13,217 bases of DNA from Dehalococcoidia bacterium (GTDB lineage Bacteria > Chloroflexota > Dehalococcoidia > SZUA-161). Of this stretch, positions 5,558 through 12,492 are shown piece after piece. The position numbers and the translations under genes were made by a program. How positions within the stretch are numbered: the stretch's first letter is position 1; each line of letters begins with the position of its first letter. The stretch lies in contig JAUXAX010000061.1 in assembly GCA_030619685.1 (NCBI GenBank), positions 1 to 13,217 on the forward strand, in the 5' to 3' direction. The notes below the pieces were generated by a model, which worked only from the letters and a program-made list of their open reading frames with translations, was not told the origin of the DNA and made no database searches.

Positions 5558-6475
5558 CTATAGCCTTGCCCATTCTCTGCATTTCATCCCCCAGTAATCA
5601 AAGACGGCCCGCAAAATATATATCGGGGCCTTCCACTGTCCCGTTATGCGCGAGTAATCCCAAACGGTCTTGGGAAGCTTGATGACGAAATATAGCACAG
5701 AACTGGCGAGCTGGAGCTTGGTAAGATGCTTGTCCATGAAGATAAAGTGGCCCCTCGCAGCATAATACAGCGGCCGCCCCTTGAGCCTTTGTTTCTTGCT
5801 GTCCCCCCACCCCTTGTGCCAAATTCCGGACCCTGGGACGTAGAGTACTTTGTAGCCACTTCTGGCAGCCCTGACACAAAGGTCTGCATCCTCCCACCCA
5901 AAGAAAAACCTCTCATCAAGCATACCTATAGCTTGCAATAAGTCACGTGAGATAAGCATAAAGCACGAACAAATCCAATCAACCTCCGCTTTCTCATCGA
6001 ACTGACCCCGGTCGATTTCCCCGCTTCCTCTAATGAGAGTGCTTCCAGTTCGGTAGTCTATCGTGCCGCCAGCAAACCATATTGACTGAGGGGGCTCGTA
6101 ACAGTATATCTTGCCGCCCGCGATCCCAACCCTTTCGTCACTTTGGGCGACGCCAATCAACTCCTCGAGAAAGTCGGGGGTAACTATGGTATCATTGTTC
6201 AACAACACGACGTAATCCGCTCCCCTATCCAAGGCGTCCCTTATCCCTATATTGCAACCTTTAGCAAAGCCAAGGTTCCTCTCATTCTCGATCAACCTTA
6301 TGCTGTCACCAAACCTTTCCTCCAGGAGCCTGGCATCATCCCCTTGCGAACCATTATCAACCACCACCACCTCACAATTGGGATAACTCCTTTGCCTGAG
6401 AGACTCCAGGCACTCCGCGCTGTCGTCAAAGTTATTCCAGTTTACAAGGATGATTGAGACTTTGGCCGCTGACAT
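5558..6475 (-). CDS. Family 2 glycosyltransferase (rhamnosyltransferase/RfbF-like)
   Basis: A 305-residue GT-A fold transferase, probably moving a nucleotide-activated sugar to a growing surface glycan on the cytoplasmic side. Motifs: N-terminal VSIILVNWNN (6-15), VDNGS at 39-43, ENERNLGFAKGCNIGI, the metal/nucleotide-binding LLNNDT at 91-96, and the acceptor-side FFGWEDADLCVRA at about 191-203 with candidate base E/D 195-196, then IWHKG at 218-222. The C-terminus is hydrophobic and aromatic (about 255-300) and may lie against the membrane. ATG 6475 overlaps the 3' end of the methyltransferase gene by 34 bp, so the two form one unit. Donor and acceptor cannot be read from the sequence, and no other polysaccharide genes are adjacent. 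Confidence 0.93.
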   Translation of the reverse strand: MSAAKVSIILVNWNNFDDSAECLESLRQRSYPNCEVVVVDNGSQGDDARLLEERFGDSIRLIENERNLGFAKGCNIGIRDALDRGADYVVLLNNDTIVTPDFLEELIGVAQSDERVGIAGGKIYCYEPPQSIWFAGGTIDYRTGSTLIRGSGEIDRGQFDEKAEVDWICSCFMLISRDLLQAIGMLDERFFFGWEDADLCVRAARSGYKVLYVPGSGIWHKGWGDSKKQRLKGRPLYYAARGHFIFMDKHLTKLQLASSVLYFVIKLPKTVWDYSRITGQWKAPIYILRAVFDYWGMKCREWARL

Positions 6476-7137
6476 CGGGGACGCCCCCTGGCTCCCTTTC
6501 TAGCCACAGCAATTATGTAGCCTGAAGATGTATGCTCACTGTCTTTGAACTCGCGCACTCCGTAGTCTCGCTCCACGGAATTATCAGCCAGGTTAACATC
6601 ACACTGTCCGTACAGGCTGATATCTCCAAAGTATCTGCTGAGCAATCGGTGGAATTCCTCCGGCCAGAACTCCTTCACGTGAAAAGGATTCAAAGGCTTT
6701 GCTAAGCTGGGCGAGAAAACCCTCCTGTTGGGAGTTGAACAGATTAACAAACCGTTATCTCTCAGCACCCTCTTGCACTCGGCCAAGAACTTTCTATACG
6801 GTCTAATATGCTCCAATGTCTCAAAAGAGACGACGACATCAAAAGAATAGTCAACGAAAGGCAACCTAACGCCATCAGCGCATACAAAGCTCACCCTTTC
6901 ACTATCACCAAACCAATCCTGTGCATAATTTACCGCCTCTATCGATACATCCACTCCTGTTACCGTACCCGCCCCATTTTCCACCAGATAATCTACCCCG
7001 TAACCGGTACCGCAGGCCACATCTAAAACATCCTTGTTCCCGGTCAGGCTCGCAGAAAAAACGTACCTGTCTATATGCTCTTTATAGATCCCTTGAGGAG
7101 TCTTACCTGGCACCACGCGTTCGCCGGTAAACTCCAT
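6442..7137 (-). CDS. Class I SAM-dependent methyltransferase (Methyltransf_11 type)
   Basis: 231 residues. It opens MEFTGERVVPG, a common opening of methyltransferases found in glycan loci, followed by EHIDRY. SAM-binding motif I VLDVACGTGYG lies at about 37-47, the acidic end of strand 2 in VTGVDVS at 59-65, CADGVRLPF at 86-94, FETLEH at 105-110, and a post-motif VLRDNGLLICSTPN. ATG 7137 is chosen over ATG 7152 because GGAG lies 5 bases before it and the family N-terminus begins there. It overlaps the GT2 gene, so it may methylate a sugar or glycan made by that system. The last 20 or so residues, rich in basic residues, fall partly in the overlap and are probably a non-conserved tail. Confidence 0.9.
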   Translation of the reverse strand: MEFTGERVVPGKTPQGIYKEHIDRYVFSASLTGNKDVLDVACGTGYGVDYLVENGAGTVTGVDVSIEAVNYAQDWFGDSERVSFVCADGVRLPFVDYSFDVVVSFETLEHIRPYRKFLAECKRVLRDNGLLICSTPNRRVFSPSLAKPLNPFHVKEFWPEEFHRLLSRYFGDISLYGQCDVNLADNSVERDYGVREFKDSEHTSSGYIIAVARKGARGRPRCQRPKSQSSL

Positions 7138-7153
7138 CTCAGCTCCACACATT

Positions 7154-7167
7154 TATCAGCACTCAGC
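7154..7167. repeat. Two tandem heptamers (TATCAGC ACTCAGC)
   Basis: The same NNTCAGC heptamer family as in the elements at 1092 and 5465, located just upstream of the methyltransferase start. Without the hairpin core it may be a decayed copy. Confidence 0.5.
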
Positions 7168-7353
7168 TAGCGACTTCCACTATGTCGCATCTTTCCACTG
7201 GAAACAACTCGCATGAAGTAAAAGAGGCGGTATGGTGATTTGCCCGACCAGTATCAAAAGCACAGTCTGCCAACAAATCGGTTGCAGCCGACACCTTGCT
7301 CTATTCTATCACACAATTCGAACTGAGAGTGAGGTTGGTCAAGGGGAGCGGAG

Positions 7354-7593
7354 CTACTTGCCCTGTTCTTCGAGTCGTTGCCGCTTTTCCACGTCCTTTT
7401 CACTTTGCCATTGAATGAAGAAACCAATTGCAGCAACAGCGAATCCGACAAGAGCAGCACTGTACAGTCCAATCCCCACCCAGTCGTCAGGCAGCCTACC
7501 CACGTACCTTGCCAGAGCTATCGCTTGAAGAATACATGCGATAGTAAGACACAACGCTACAAACAGCAATCTTGTTGATCTATTCTTTTTCAT
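7354..7593 (-). CDS. Small hypothetical membrane protein, two transmembrane segments
   Basis: 79 residues with a basic N-terminus (MKKNRSTR), a hydrophobic segment at about 9-28, a short loop with RLPDDW, a second hydrophobic segment at about 39-62 and a charged C-terminal tail. The alternation of positive N-terminus, helix, helix and polar tail is convincing for a real membrane protein, although no good Shine-Dalgarno precedes the ATG (upstream is an A/T-rich stretch). I do not recognise the family. It lies 51 bp downstream of the 179-residue gene on the same strand and could be its operon partner. Confidence 0.6.
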   Translation of the reverse strand: MKKNRSTRLLFVALCLTIACILQAIALARYVGRLPDDWVGIGLYSAALVGFAVAAIGFFIQWQSEKDVEKRQRLEEQGK

Positions 7594-7615
7594 TGTTTTG
7601 AAAAAGAGCTTTTCG

Positions 7616-7629
7616 GTTGAGTGCTGAGA
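7616..7629. repeat. Two tandem heptamers (GTTGAGT GCTGAGA)
   Basis: GCTGANN-type heptamers in the short gap between the 79- and 179-residue genes, a minimal member of the intergenic heptamer family seen elsewhere in the window. Confidence 0.4.
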
Positions 7630-7644
7630 TGACCGTGCCTGGTA

Positions 7645-8184
7645 TCAACCCCTCAAAGCGCAGAGCACAAAATAGACGAGAAACGAGTGTTCTTTTTCCC
7701 AGGGGAATTTGTGATACCCTTGACCAAGAAAGACTCCATCTTCAATCTTTCGTAGTTGATCAATTGTGCCGAACGTAGGAGATGGAAATGATGCATAGAC
7801 CAAGGCGAGACACGGGTTTTGGTCAAACATTGACTTCTTGATGCAGGTATCAAAGGTGAATCGACGGGGTAGAATACGATTCTGATACAGGTTGAGTCCC
7901 CTCCCTCTCTTGTCTTCATCGAAGCGAGTGACGAACCTCTTTCCAGTCCAGCGGGCAAGGGGGTTATCGAAGACAATCCGTGTAAGTAGTTTCATCATCC
8001 AAGGAGTTTGGGGATTCCATGCAAGAAAGCTCCCTGCAGTGTCTCCTTCGATTTCTTGGAAAGAGGGGGTCTTACCCTCACTAAACAATGGATGAAGATC
8101 GTCAAAGGCATATTCTCTCAACTTGGCCATGATTTCCTGAGCATTCTCCGTGGAGTGGCGTTCTGTAGCTGTACTAGTGGTCAT
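7645..8184 (-). CDS. Hypothetical protein, 179 residues, cytoplasmic, unrecognised
   Basis: A convincing gene: AAAGGAGGG sits 8 bases before the ATG, and a promoter of correct spacing lies upstream. The protein has no signal peptide or clear membrane helix. Visible blocks are LREYAFDDLHPLFSEGKTP, GSFLAWNP, ARWTGKRFV at about 77-85, a central aromatic and basic stretch, and a C-terminal block DGVFLGQGYHKF ending in a hydrophobic LVYFVLCALRG. The W-x-GK-x-F segment followed by a LGxGY block suggests a beta-rich, lipocalin- or DUF4334-like ligand-binding protein, but that is only a resemblance and no family is claimed. It is divergent to the ICMT-family gene and shares its control region. Confidence 0.75.
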   Translation of the reverse strand: MTTSTATERHSTENAQEIMAKLREYAFDDLHPLFSEGKTPSFQEIEGDTAGSFLAWNPQTPWMMKLLTRIVFDNPLARWTGKRFVTRFDEDKRGRGLNLYQNRILPRRFTFDTCIKKSMFDQNPCLALVYASFPSPTFGTIDQLRKIEDGVFLGQGYHKFPWEKEHSFLVYFVLCALRG

Positions 8185-8229
8185 ATCGTTACCCTCCTTT
8201 CAGGCTCTGAGCAACCATCCCCTACCCAC

Positions 8230-8258
8230 TTGCGATATTCTACTGCGATATGTATAGT
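8230..8258 (+). promoter_or_regulatory. Sigma70-type promoter for the ICMT-family gene
   Basis: TTGCGA (8230-8235), a 17-base spacer and TATAGT (8253-8258). Start expected near 8265, about 46 bases before ATG 8311. It overlaps the opposite-strand promoter at 8237-8265 almost completely. Confidence 0.5.
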
Positions 8259-8265
8259 AGCACAA
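8237..8265 (-). promoter_or_regulatory. Sigma70-type promoter for the 179-residue hypothetical gene
   Basis: On the minus strand TTGTGC (8265-8260), a 17-base spacer and TAGAAT (8242-8237). Start expected near 8230, about 46 bases before ATG 8184. The -10 is strong (5 of 6) and the -35 weak (3 of 6). Confidence 0.45.
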
Positions 8266-8310
8266 TAAGTCTACAGCGCAACCATTTGGGGCAATGAAGG
8301 GGGAAGAATC

Positions 8311-8901
8311 ATGTCGCTTGCACCAGTCTTTGAGATAGGCCCATGGAATGCCTGGATACTTCAACTATTCTTTTTTCTAACGCTGATTGTTCCAAATTTT
8401 CTGATGGGCAAAGAAGGAAAGGAAAGAGCGAAAAGGATGAGCCAATTCGTACCGTTTAACAAAACTGAGAAGATCTTAGCTTACTCTACTCATGCAATAA
8501 TCATGCCTTTTGTTGTTGTCTACTCCATCTTCCTGCCGCTAGAGACGGGCACAGTGTGGTTATATGTGGGCCTTCCCATTTTTGCCCTGTCGCTTATTAT
8601 GTGCATCGCAACTATTCTCAACTTTGCTGCTACCCCGATTGATGAACCAGTTACCAGGGGGGTCTACCGCATCTTAAGACACCCTATATACTTCAGCGGC
8701 TTCTTGATGTACATCGGCATAGGCATAGCCTGCGCTTCCTGGGTCCTTCTGCTATGCGCGGTGCTATGGATGGTCCTGTGGCACATTGTGGTACCTACCG
8801 AAGAACGCTTCCTTCTAGAGAGGTACGGCGATGCCTATGATGAGTATATGGATAGAACTCCAAGATGGATAGGAATGCCGAAGTCGAGGAGCAGTGACTA
8901 G
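8311..8901 (+). CDS. Isoprenylcysteine carboxyl methyltransferase (ICMT/PEMT) family membrane methyltransferase
   Basis: 196 residues with four or five hydrophobic segments (about 14-32, 55-76, 82-105, 128-160). The C-terminal SAM-binding signature is present: RGVYRILRHPIYFSG (116-130, H124 in RHP), then PTEERFLLERYGDAYDEYM (162-180) and a terminal TPRWIG. This is the layout of ICMT-like and phospholipid/NnrU-like methyltransferases, which methylate small lipophilic acceptors at the membrane. Bacteria with no prenylated CaaX proteins use the family for other substrates, so the acceptor is unknown. AAGGGGGAAG precedes ATG 8311 at good spacing. The gene is divergent to the 179-residue hypothetical gene, which may act with it. 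Confidence 0.88.
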   Translation: MSLAPVFEIGPWNAWILQLFFFLTLIVPNFLMGKEGKERAKRMSQFVPFNKTEKILAYSTHAIIMPFVVVYSIFLPLETGTVWLYVGLPIFALSLIMCIATILNFAATPIDEPVTRGVYRILRHPIYFSGFLMYIGIGIACASWVLLLCAVLWMVLWHIVVPTEERFLLERYGDAYDEYMDRTPRWIGMPKSRSSD

Positions 8902-9016
8902 CATATCACTTGGTTCAGACTAGCGTGCCCAGAAGAGGTGCATAGCGCAATACGGTAGCAGTGTTTCAACATAGCCACACCATTTCATATGTTAGATGCC
9001 GCATCAGGAGGGGAGA

Positions 9017-9826
9017 ATGCCAAAGGCAAAGGTGAATGGAATCAACATCAGCTACATGGTCGAAGGGCAGGGAGAGCCTTTGGTTATGATAATGGGTTTT
9101 TCTGCGCCACGCATTGGCTGGGTTCTCCAAAGGCGTGCCTTCAGAAAGTACTTCCAGGTAATCACCTTTGATAGCAGAGGTGTTGGAGGTTCTGACAAAC
9201 CACCCGGCCCCTATTCGATGAAGATGATGGCGGATGATACGGTCGGTTTGATGGACCATCTGGGCATTGACAAAGCTCACATATTGGGTGTGTCTATGGG
9301 AGGCATGATTGCGCAGGAAGTTGCCATTAACTACCCTGAAAGGGTAAGGGAACTTGTCTTGGGGTCCACCTATGCTCGGAGTGACGAGATAGGAGGCCAT
9401 TCTTCGGAGTACTACAAAGCCCTGGGTCTTGAGGAAGGCTGCTCGGACGACGAATTGAGAGGCGTCGCTGTTGGGAAAGTCCTGGGGACTGTATTCTCCC
9501 TAGCCTTTAACAGCAGGCTGTATAGGATCGGTGTGGCCCCTCTGGCAAGGGTCTATGCGCGACTGCGGGCGAGCGAAGGAGTTCGCGCACAGTTTGAAGC
9601 TATTGTGGGGCACGATACGCTGGACAGGCTACATTTGATTGAAGCCCCAACCCTGGTAATCACGGGAGCCGGAGACAGGCTCCACAGACCAGGCTCCTCG
9701 GAAGTGATAGCAAACAGGATACCAAATGCCAAGCTCGTCAAAGTTGAGGGTGGGTCACATGCATTCCTTGTGGCAATGAGAGGCAGATTCAATAGAGAGG
9801 TCTTGGATTTCTTAAGAGATGGTTGA
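9017..9826 (+). CDS. Alpha/beta hydrolase (esterase / enol-lactonase-like)
   Basis: A 269-residue soluble hydrolase of the alpha/beta fold. The catalytic triad is visible: nucleophile S93 in GVSMGG (91-96), acid D220 in TGAGDRLHRP, and base H248 in GGSHAF. The oxyanion-hole region is MGFSAPRIGW at 26-35, and FDSRGVGGSDKP (51-62) is the usual block before the nucleophile helix. A cap region lies at about 121-200. It is near the usual length for PcaD/esterase-like members; the substrate cannot be inferred. ATG 9017 is chosen because AGGAGGGG lies just upstream; an in-frame ATG at 8996 lies before that RBS. No catabolic cluster surrounds it. Confidence 0.92.
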   Translation: MPKAKVNGINISYMVEGQGEPLVMIMGFSAPRIGWVLQRRAFRKYFQVITFDSRGVGGSDKPPGPYSMKMMADDTVGLMDHLGIDKAHILGVSMGGMIAQEVAINYPERVRELVLGSTYARSDEIGGHSSEYYKALGLEEGCSDDELRGVAVGKVLGTVFSLAFNSRLYRIGVAPLARVYARLRASEGVRAQFEAIVGHDTLDRLHLIEAPTLVITGAGDRLHRPGSSEVIANRIPNAKLVKVEGGSHAFLVAMRGRFNREVLDFLRDG

Positions 9827-10177
9827 ATAGGTCGCGTTCTCTACACCTGGCTCAATTGGCTCTGGCGAGATGCTGACTTGGCAGCTTGCCCGTGCATTAT
9901 GCAATCATAAAACTGGAACTGAGAGGCCAGGTTACTGAAGATGACGGGAGCGTTTAGCGTTCGTATTTCTGAGAGTTAAGAAGCTCCCCCTTGTTGGAGG
10001 CGCCGACACCTCCTTTGAGCCACAAGTAGTCTGTGACGGTCACCTCTATCTGTCGCCAGTACTATTTATCTACCGATAATCCCCAAAAATGACTATGGCG
10101 TACCCGAGGACGCCTGTGCTAATGTTTGATTCCACATAGAGCGATAACCGATGCCTGGTCAGGAGAGGCTGAGACAA
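9827..10177. other. Non-coding gap, no convincing feature
   Basis: About 350 bases between the hydrolase and a doubtful small ORF. Stops are frequent in all plus frames. It holds only short hairpins, such as GGAGG/CCTCC near 9996-10014 and GTGACGGTCAC near 10033. A short in-frame stretch near 9909-9957 reads IKLELRGQVTEDDGSV before a stop, possibly a relic of a small gene, but it has no start or RBS. Confidence 0.5.
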
Positions 10178-10402
10178 ATGAAGCTGCAGATAGAAATCTA
10201 TCAACGCCGTGGCAGAAACATTCACGTAGTTTTGCGAGGACGGGCTGGAGGCGAAGCTAGCTTTGATGATTCTGATGTATTTGCCAAGTATACTGAAGTC
10301 TGTCAAGAGTTCGCCAGAAGACACGCTCCACTACCTGAAGCTTTCGCAACTGCTTTCGATGCCAAGGGTGAGTCGTATATGGCTCCGCCTGTTTCCCGCT
10401 AG
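10178..10402 (+). CDS. Possible small hypothetical protein, 74 residues
   Basis: The frame reads MKLQIEIYQRRGRNIHVVLR, then GRAGGEASFDDSDVFAKYTE and a C-terminus ending APPVSR. ATG 10178 has AGGAGAGG (10161-10168) 9 bases upstream; an in-frame ATG at 10151 lacks an RBS. Composition (alternating hydrophobic and charged residues, then an acidic then helical-looking segment) is compatible with a small soluble protein. I recognise no family, there is no promoter of note, and an 84-codon antisense frame (10070-10324) overlaps it. Treat as tentative. Confidence 0.35.
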   Translation: MKLQIEIYQRRGRNIHVVLRGRAGGEASFDDSDVFAKYTEVCQEFARRHAPLPEAFATAFDAKGESYMAPPVSR

Positions 10403-10632
10403 CACCAATCGCTGCAAGGTGTAACCGCACAGCTCCACACCATAATGCACCTCAATGCCCGCAGTGGCTTGAACCGGAATTGCATAGCCACAACACACCC
10501 CCAATGTTTTCCAGTCAGATTGCCGGATATCGAGCTAAAAGCAAGAGAGGATGCTGCATTAGGAACCGAAAACGAGCTTTGAGATCCTATTAGCTGTTAA
10601 GACCTAACCAGAGGGCGCCATCAGAGTACCTC

Positions 10633-11937
10633 TTACCCGAAACGTTGTAAGAGCTTGTAAATCATATCGGTTCCAAATTCCACAGCCTCCACCGGAATAC
10701 GCTCGTCCGCGGCATGTACGAGCTCCCAGAAAGGCAGGTCTTCAGGCAAGTTCATCGGAGTGAAGCCGTAGGTCTGAATTCCTAACTGGCCAAAGAAGCG
10801 CCCATCGGTTGCTCCGAGCGATAACAGGGGGAAGGGCACGCTAGTCGGGTCTGCCTCTCGCAAAATGCCTGCCAACGTGTCAAACAGTCCCATATCCGGC
10901 TCAGCAGGGCAAGGATCATGCCGGAGCAGTTCAAGTTCCACCTCGTTGCCTATGAGGTGACGCAGTTCAGCCATCATGTCGTCAGGGGTGTAGCCTGGGA
11001 GCAGGCGTCCATCCAGCTCAAGGACGATTTCACTGGGGATCACGTTGATTTTCTCCCCGCCACGGACAATGGTTGCGTTGACGGTGTTGTGAAACAAGGG
11101 CTCAAGCCGTTTCCCCCTTTGGCCGAATAGCTTTAGCACGATGTCGGTCAGAGTAGGGTGGAGGAGTTGACGCAGAACAAAACCCTTGGGCAGTGACAGG
11201 GCTGAAGCCATGGTCTCAATCATCTGGCGCGCGACAGGTGTGATATGCACTGGCAGGCGGCGTTGCTCCAACTGCCGGAGGAGTTGGGCCAGCTTGGCCA
11301 TCGCACCACCGTGTATGGGCATGCTTGCATGCCCACCTGGGCCACTCACAGACACCTTCATCCAGCAAATCTGCTTTTCGGCGACCTGAATGGGATAGAA
11401 CTTCCGCTGGCCGAAGTATATCGAGCAGCCGCCAAATTCCCCAATGGCGTAGCGGATGCCCTCAAAGTGCTCCGGGTGGTTCTCCACCAGGTATCTGGCC
11501 CCATAATCGCTACCCGCTTCTTCATCGCATAGGATAGAAAGCACAATGTCACCAGGCGGGGTCAGGCCTTCGGCTTTGGCCCTCAGCAAACCAGCCAACA
11601 TCATGGCGACGCCACCTTTCATGTCCAAAGCGCCCCGGCCCCAGATGTAGCCGTCTATCACTTTCCCCTCGAAAGGCGGATGTGTCCATTTCTGGTTGAC
11701 CGTTGTGACCACGTCCACGTGTCCATGGAGCAATAAGGATGGTGCGTCGCCTCGCCCCTTCAGGCGGGCAATCAGGTTAGGGCGATTCGGGGCTTTGGCT
11801 AGGAGGGTGGTTTCAAAGCCCGCCTCAGTCAACAAGTTGTTAATGTAGGCAACGCACTCTGCTTCATTGCCTGGTGGGTTGGTCGTGTCAAAGCGGATGA
11901 GGTTTTGCAATAATTCGACCGGAGATACTGTGGACAT
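10633..11937 (-). CDS. M20 family metallopeptidase (ArgE/DapE/CPG2-like amidohydrolase)
   Basis: 434 residues. M20 enzymes use a two-zinc site to cleave N-acyl amino acids or short peptides. Ligands and catalytic residues are visible: LLHGHVDVV with zinc ligand H73 and D75, WGRGALDMKGG with bridging D105, CDEEAG with general base E139 and ligand E140, GEFGG with candidate ligand E167, and ELVHAADE with H408. The dimerisation domain holds SGPGGHAS (198-205; H203 reaches the partner active site in this family). The N-terminus IRFDTTNPPGNE is standard. ATG 11937 is chosen because AGGAGGG lies 6 bases before it; an upstream in-frame start at 11976 would add 13 residues containing that RBS. All ligands intact; substrate not assignable. 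No partner genes adjoin. Confidence 0.94.
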   Translation of the reverse strand: MSTVSPVELLQNLIRFDTTNPPGNEAECVAYINNLLTEAGFETTLLAKAPNRPNLIARLKGRGDAPSLLLHGHVDVVTTVNQKWTHPPFEGKVIDGYIWGRGALDMKGGVAMMLAGLLRAKAEGLTPPGDIVLSILCDEEAGSDYGARYLVENHPEHFEGIRYAIGEFGGCSIYFGQRKFYPIQVAEKQICWMKVSVSGPGGHASMPIHGGAMAKLAQLLRQLEQRRLPVHITPVARQMIETMASALSLPKGFVLRQLLHPTLTDIVLKLFGQRGKRLEPLFHNTVNATIVRGGEKINVIPSEIVLELDGRLLPGYTPDDMMAELRHLIGNEVELELLRHDPCPAEPDMGLFDTLAGILREADPTSVPFPLLSLGATDGRFFGQLGIQTYGFTPMNLPEDLPFWELVHAADERIPVEAVEFGTDMIYKLLQRFG

Positions 11938-11974
11938 TTGAAACCCTCCTGATTGCTTCACAAGCTCCGTACAC

Positions 11975-12002
11975 ATAATACCATGGGAAGTCTATGGCGC
12001 AA
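11975..12002 (-). promoter_or_regulatory. Extended -10 promoter of the M20 peptidase gene
   Basis: On the minus strand TTGCGC (12002-11997), a 16-base spacer and TATTAT (11980-11975), directly preceded by TGG, which gives an extended -10. Start expected near 11968, about 31 bases before ATG 11937. Confidence 0.5.
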
Positions 12003-12061
12003 CAGGAGCTTTGATTTGACCGTGGTATGGGCTGTTCGTGGAGGAAATCCGACTTCCTAAT

Positions 12062-12081
12062 GATGGTTCTGGCAAACCATC
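12062..12081. other. 7-bp hairpin downstream of the response regulator remnant
   Basis: GATGGTT / AACCATC with a 6-base loop, 25 bases after the remnant's stop codon on the minus strand. No T-run on either side; it may be the eroded terminator of the former regulator gene. Confidence 0.3.
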
Positions 12082-12105
12082 CTCAGGTGACTATTCCGAT
12101 CAGGT

Positions 12106-12372
12106 TTAGCCTGGTCTTGCCAGGAAGTATCCCATGCCGGGTTTGGTGAGAACAAGCTGAGGATGGCTGGGGTCTGCTTCCAGCTTCTCCCGCAGGCGCC
12201 TGATATGAACCCTGAGGCTGTCTACAGACCCGGGGTAATCGTCACCCCATATGTCCTCGGCAAGGTTGGAGTAGGTTGCCACACGACCTCCCATTCTCAT
12301 CAAGCAAGGACTCCGTAGAAAGGGTGGAGCTAACACTTCTATCACAGAGGTCGTTTGCCAAACAAATCTCAA
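12106..12372 (-). pseudogene. Remnant of an OmpR/PhoB-type response regulator: winged-helix DNA-binding domain only
   Basis: The C-terminal 60 or so residues are a clear trans_reg_C winged helix: GRVATYSNLAEDIWG, then SVDSLRVHIRRLREKLEADP, then LTKPGMGYFL at the end. The front of the domain is damaged. In another frame, at about 12308-12330, the sequence reads TLSTESLL, like the LTPTEFxLL segment that should precede GRVATYS, so a small deletion plus frameshift separates the two. No receiver domain with its Asp-phosphorylation site is present upstream; that space holds the promoter of the rightward repeat-protein gene. No histidine kinase is adjacent. Most likely a decayed gene; a functional stand-alone wHTH protein starting at 12372 is less likely. 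Confidence 0.75.
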
Positions 12373-12382
12373 TCAAAACATG

Positions 12383-12411
12383 TGGACAACTCTGACGAAA
12401 AAGTTTATACT
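12383..12411 (+). promoter_or_regulatory. Strong sigma70-type promoter of the repeat coiled-coil protein
   Basis: TGGACA (12383-12388), a 17-base spacer and TATACT (12406-12411), each 5 of 6 to consensus. Start near 12418, leaving a leader of about 75 bases ending in AAGGAGGGGG before ATG 12493. Confidence 0.65.
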
Positions 12412-12492
12412 TCGAACCCAAAGGGTAGCGAGACTTATGCTGTTCATGTCAAAAGCACTGCGTTTTGTTCAGGGCTCTATAAGGAGGGGGTT

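Noticed and set aside
8943..8998. Promoter candidate upstream of the hydrolase (TTCAAC, 17 bases, TATGTT)
   Set aside because: Only 3 and 4 of 6 matches to consensus; too weak to call by eye.
8966..9400. Minus-strand 144-codon frame
   Set aside because: Antisense to the alpha/beta hydrolase, which has an intact triad and strong RBS.
10070..10324. Minus-strand 84-codon frame opposite the small ORF at 10178
   Set aside because: No RBS or recognisable features; the plus frame has a better RBS, though neither is certain.
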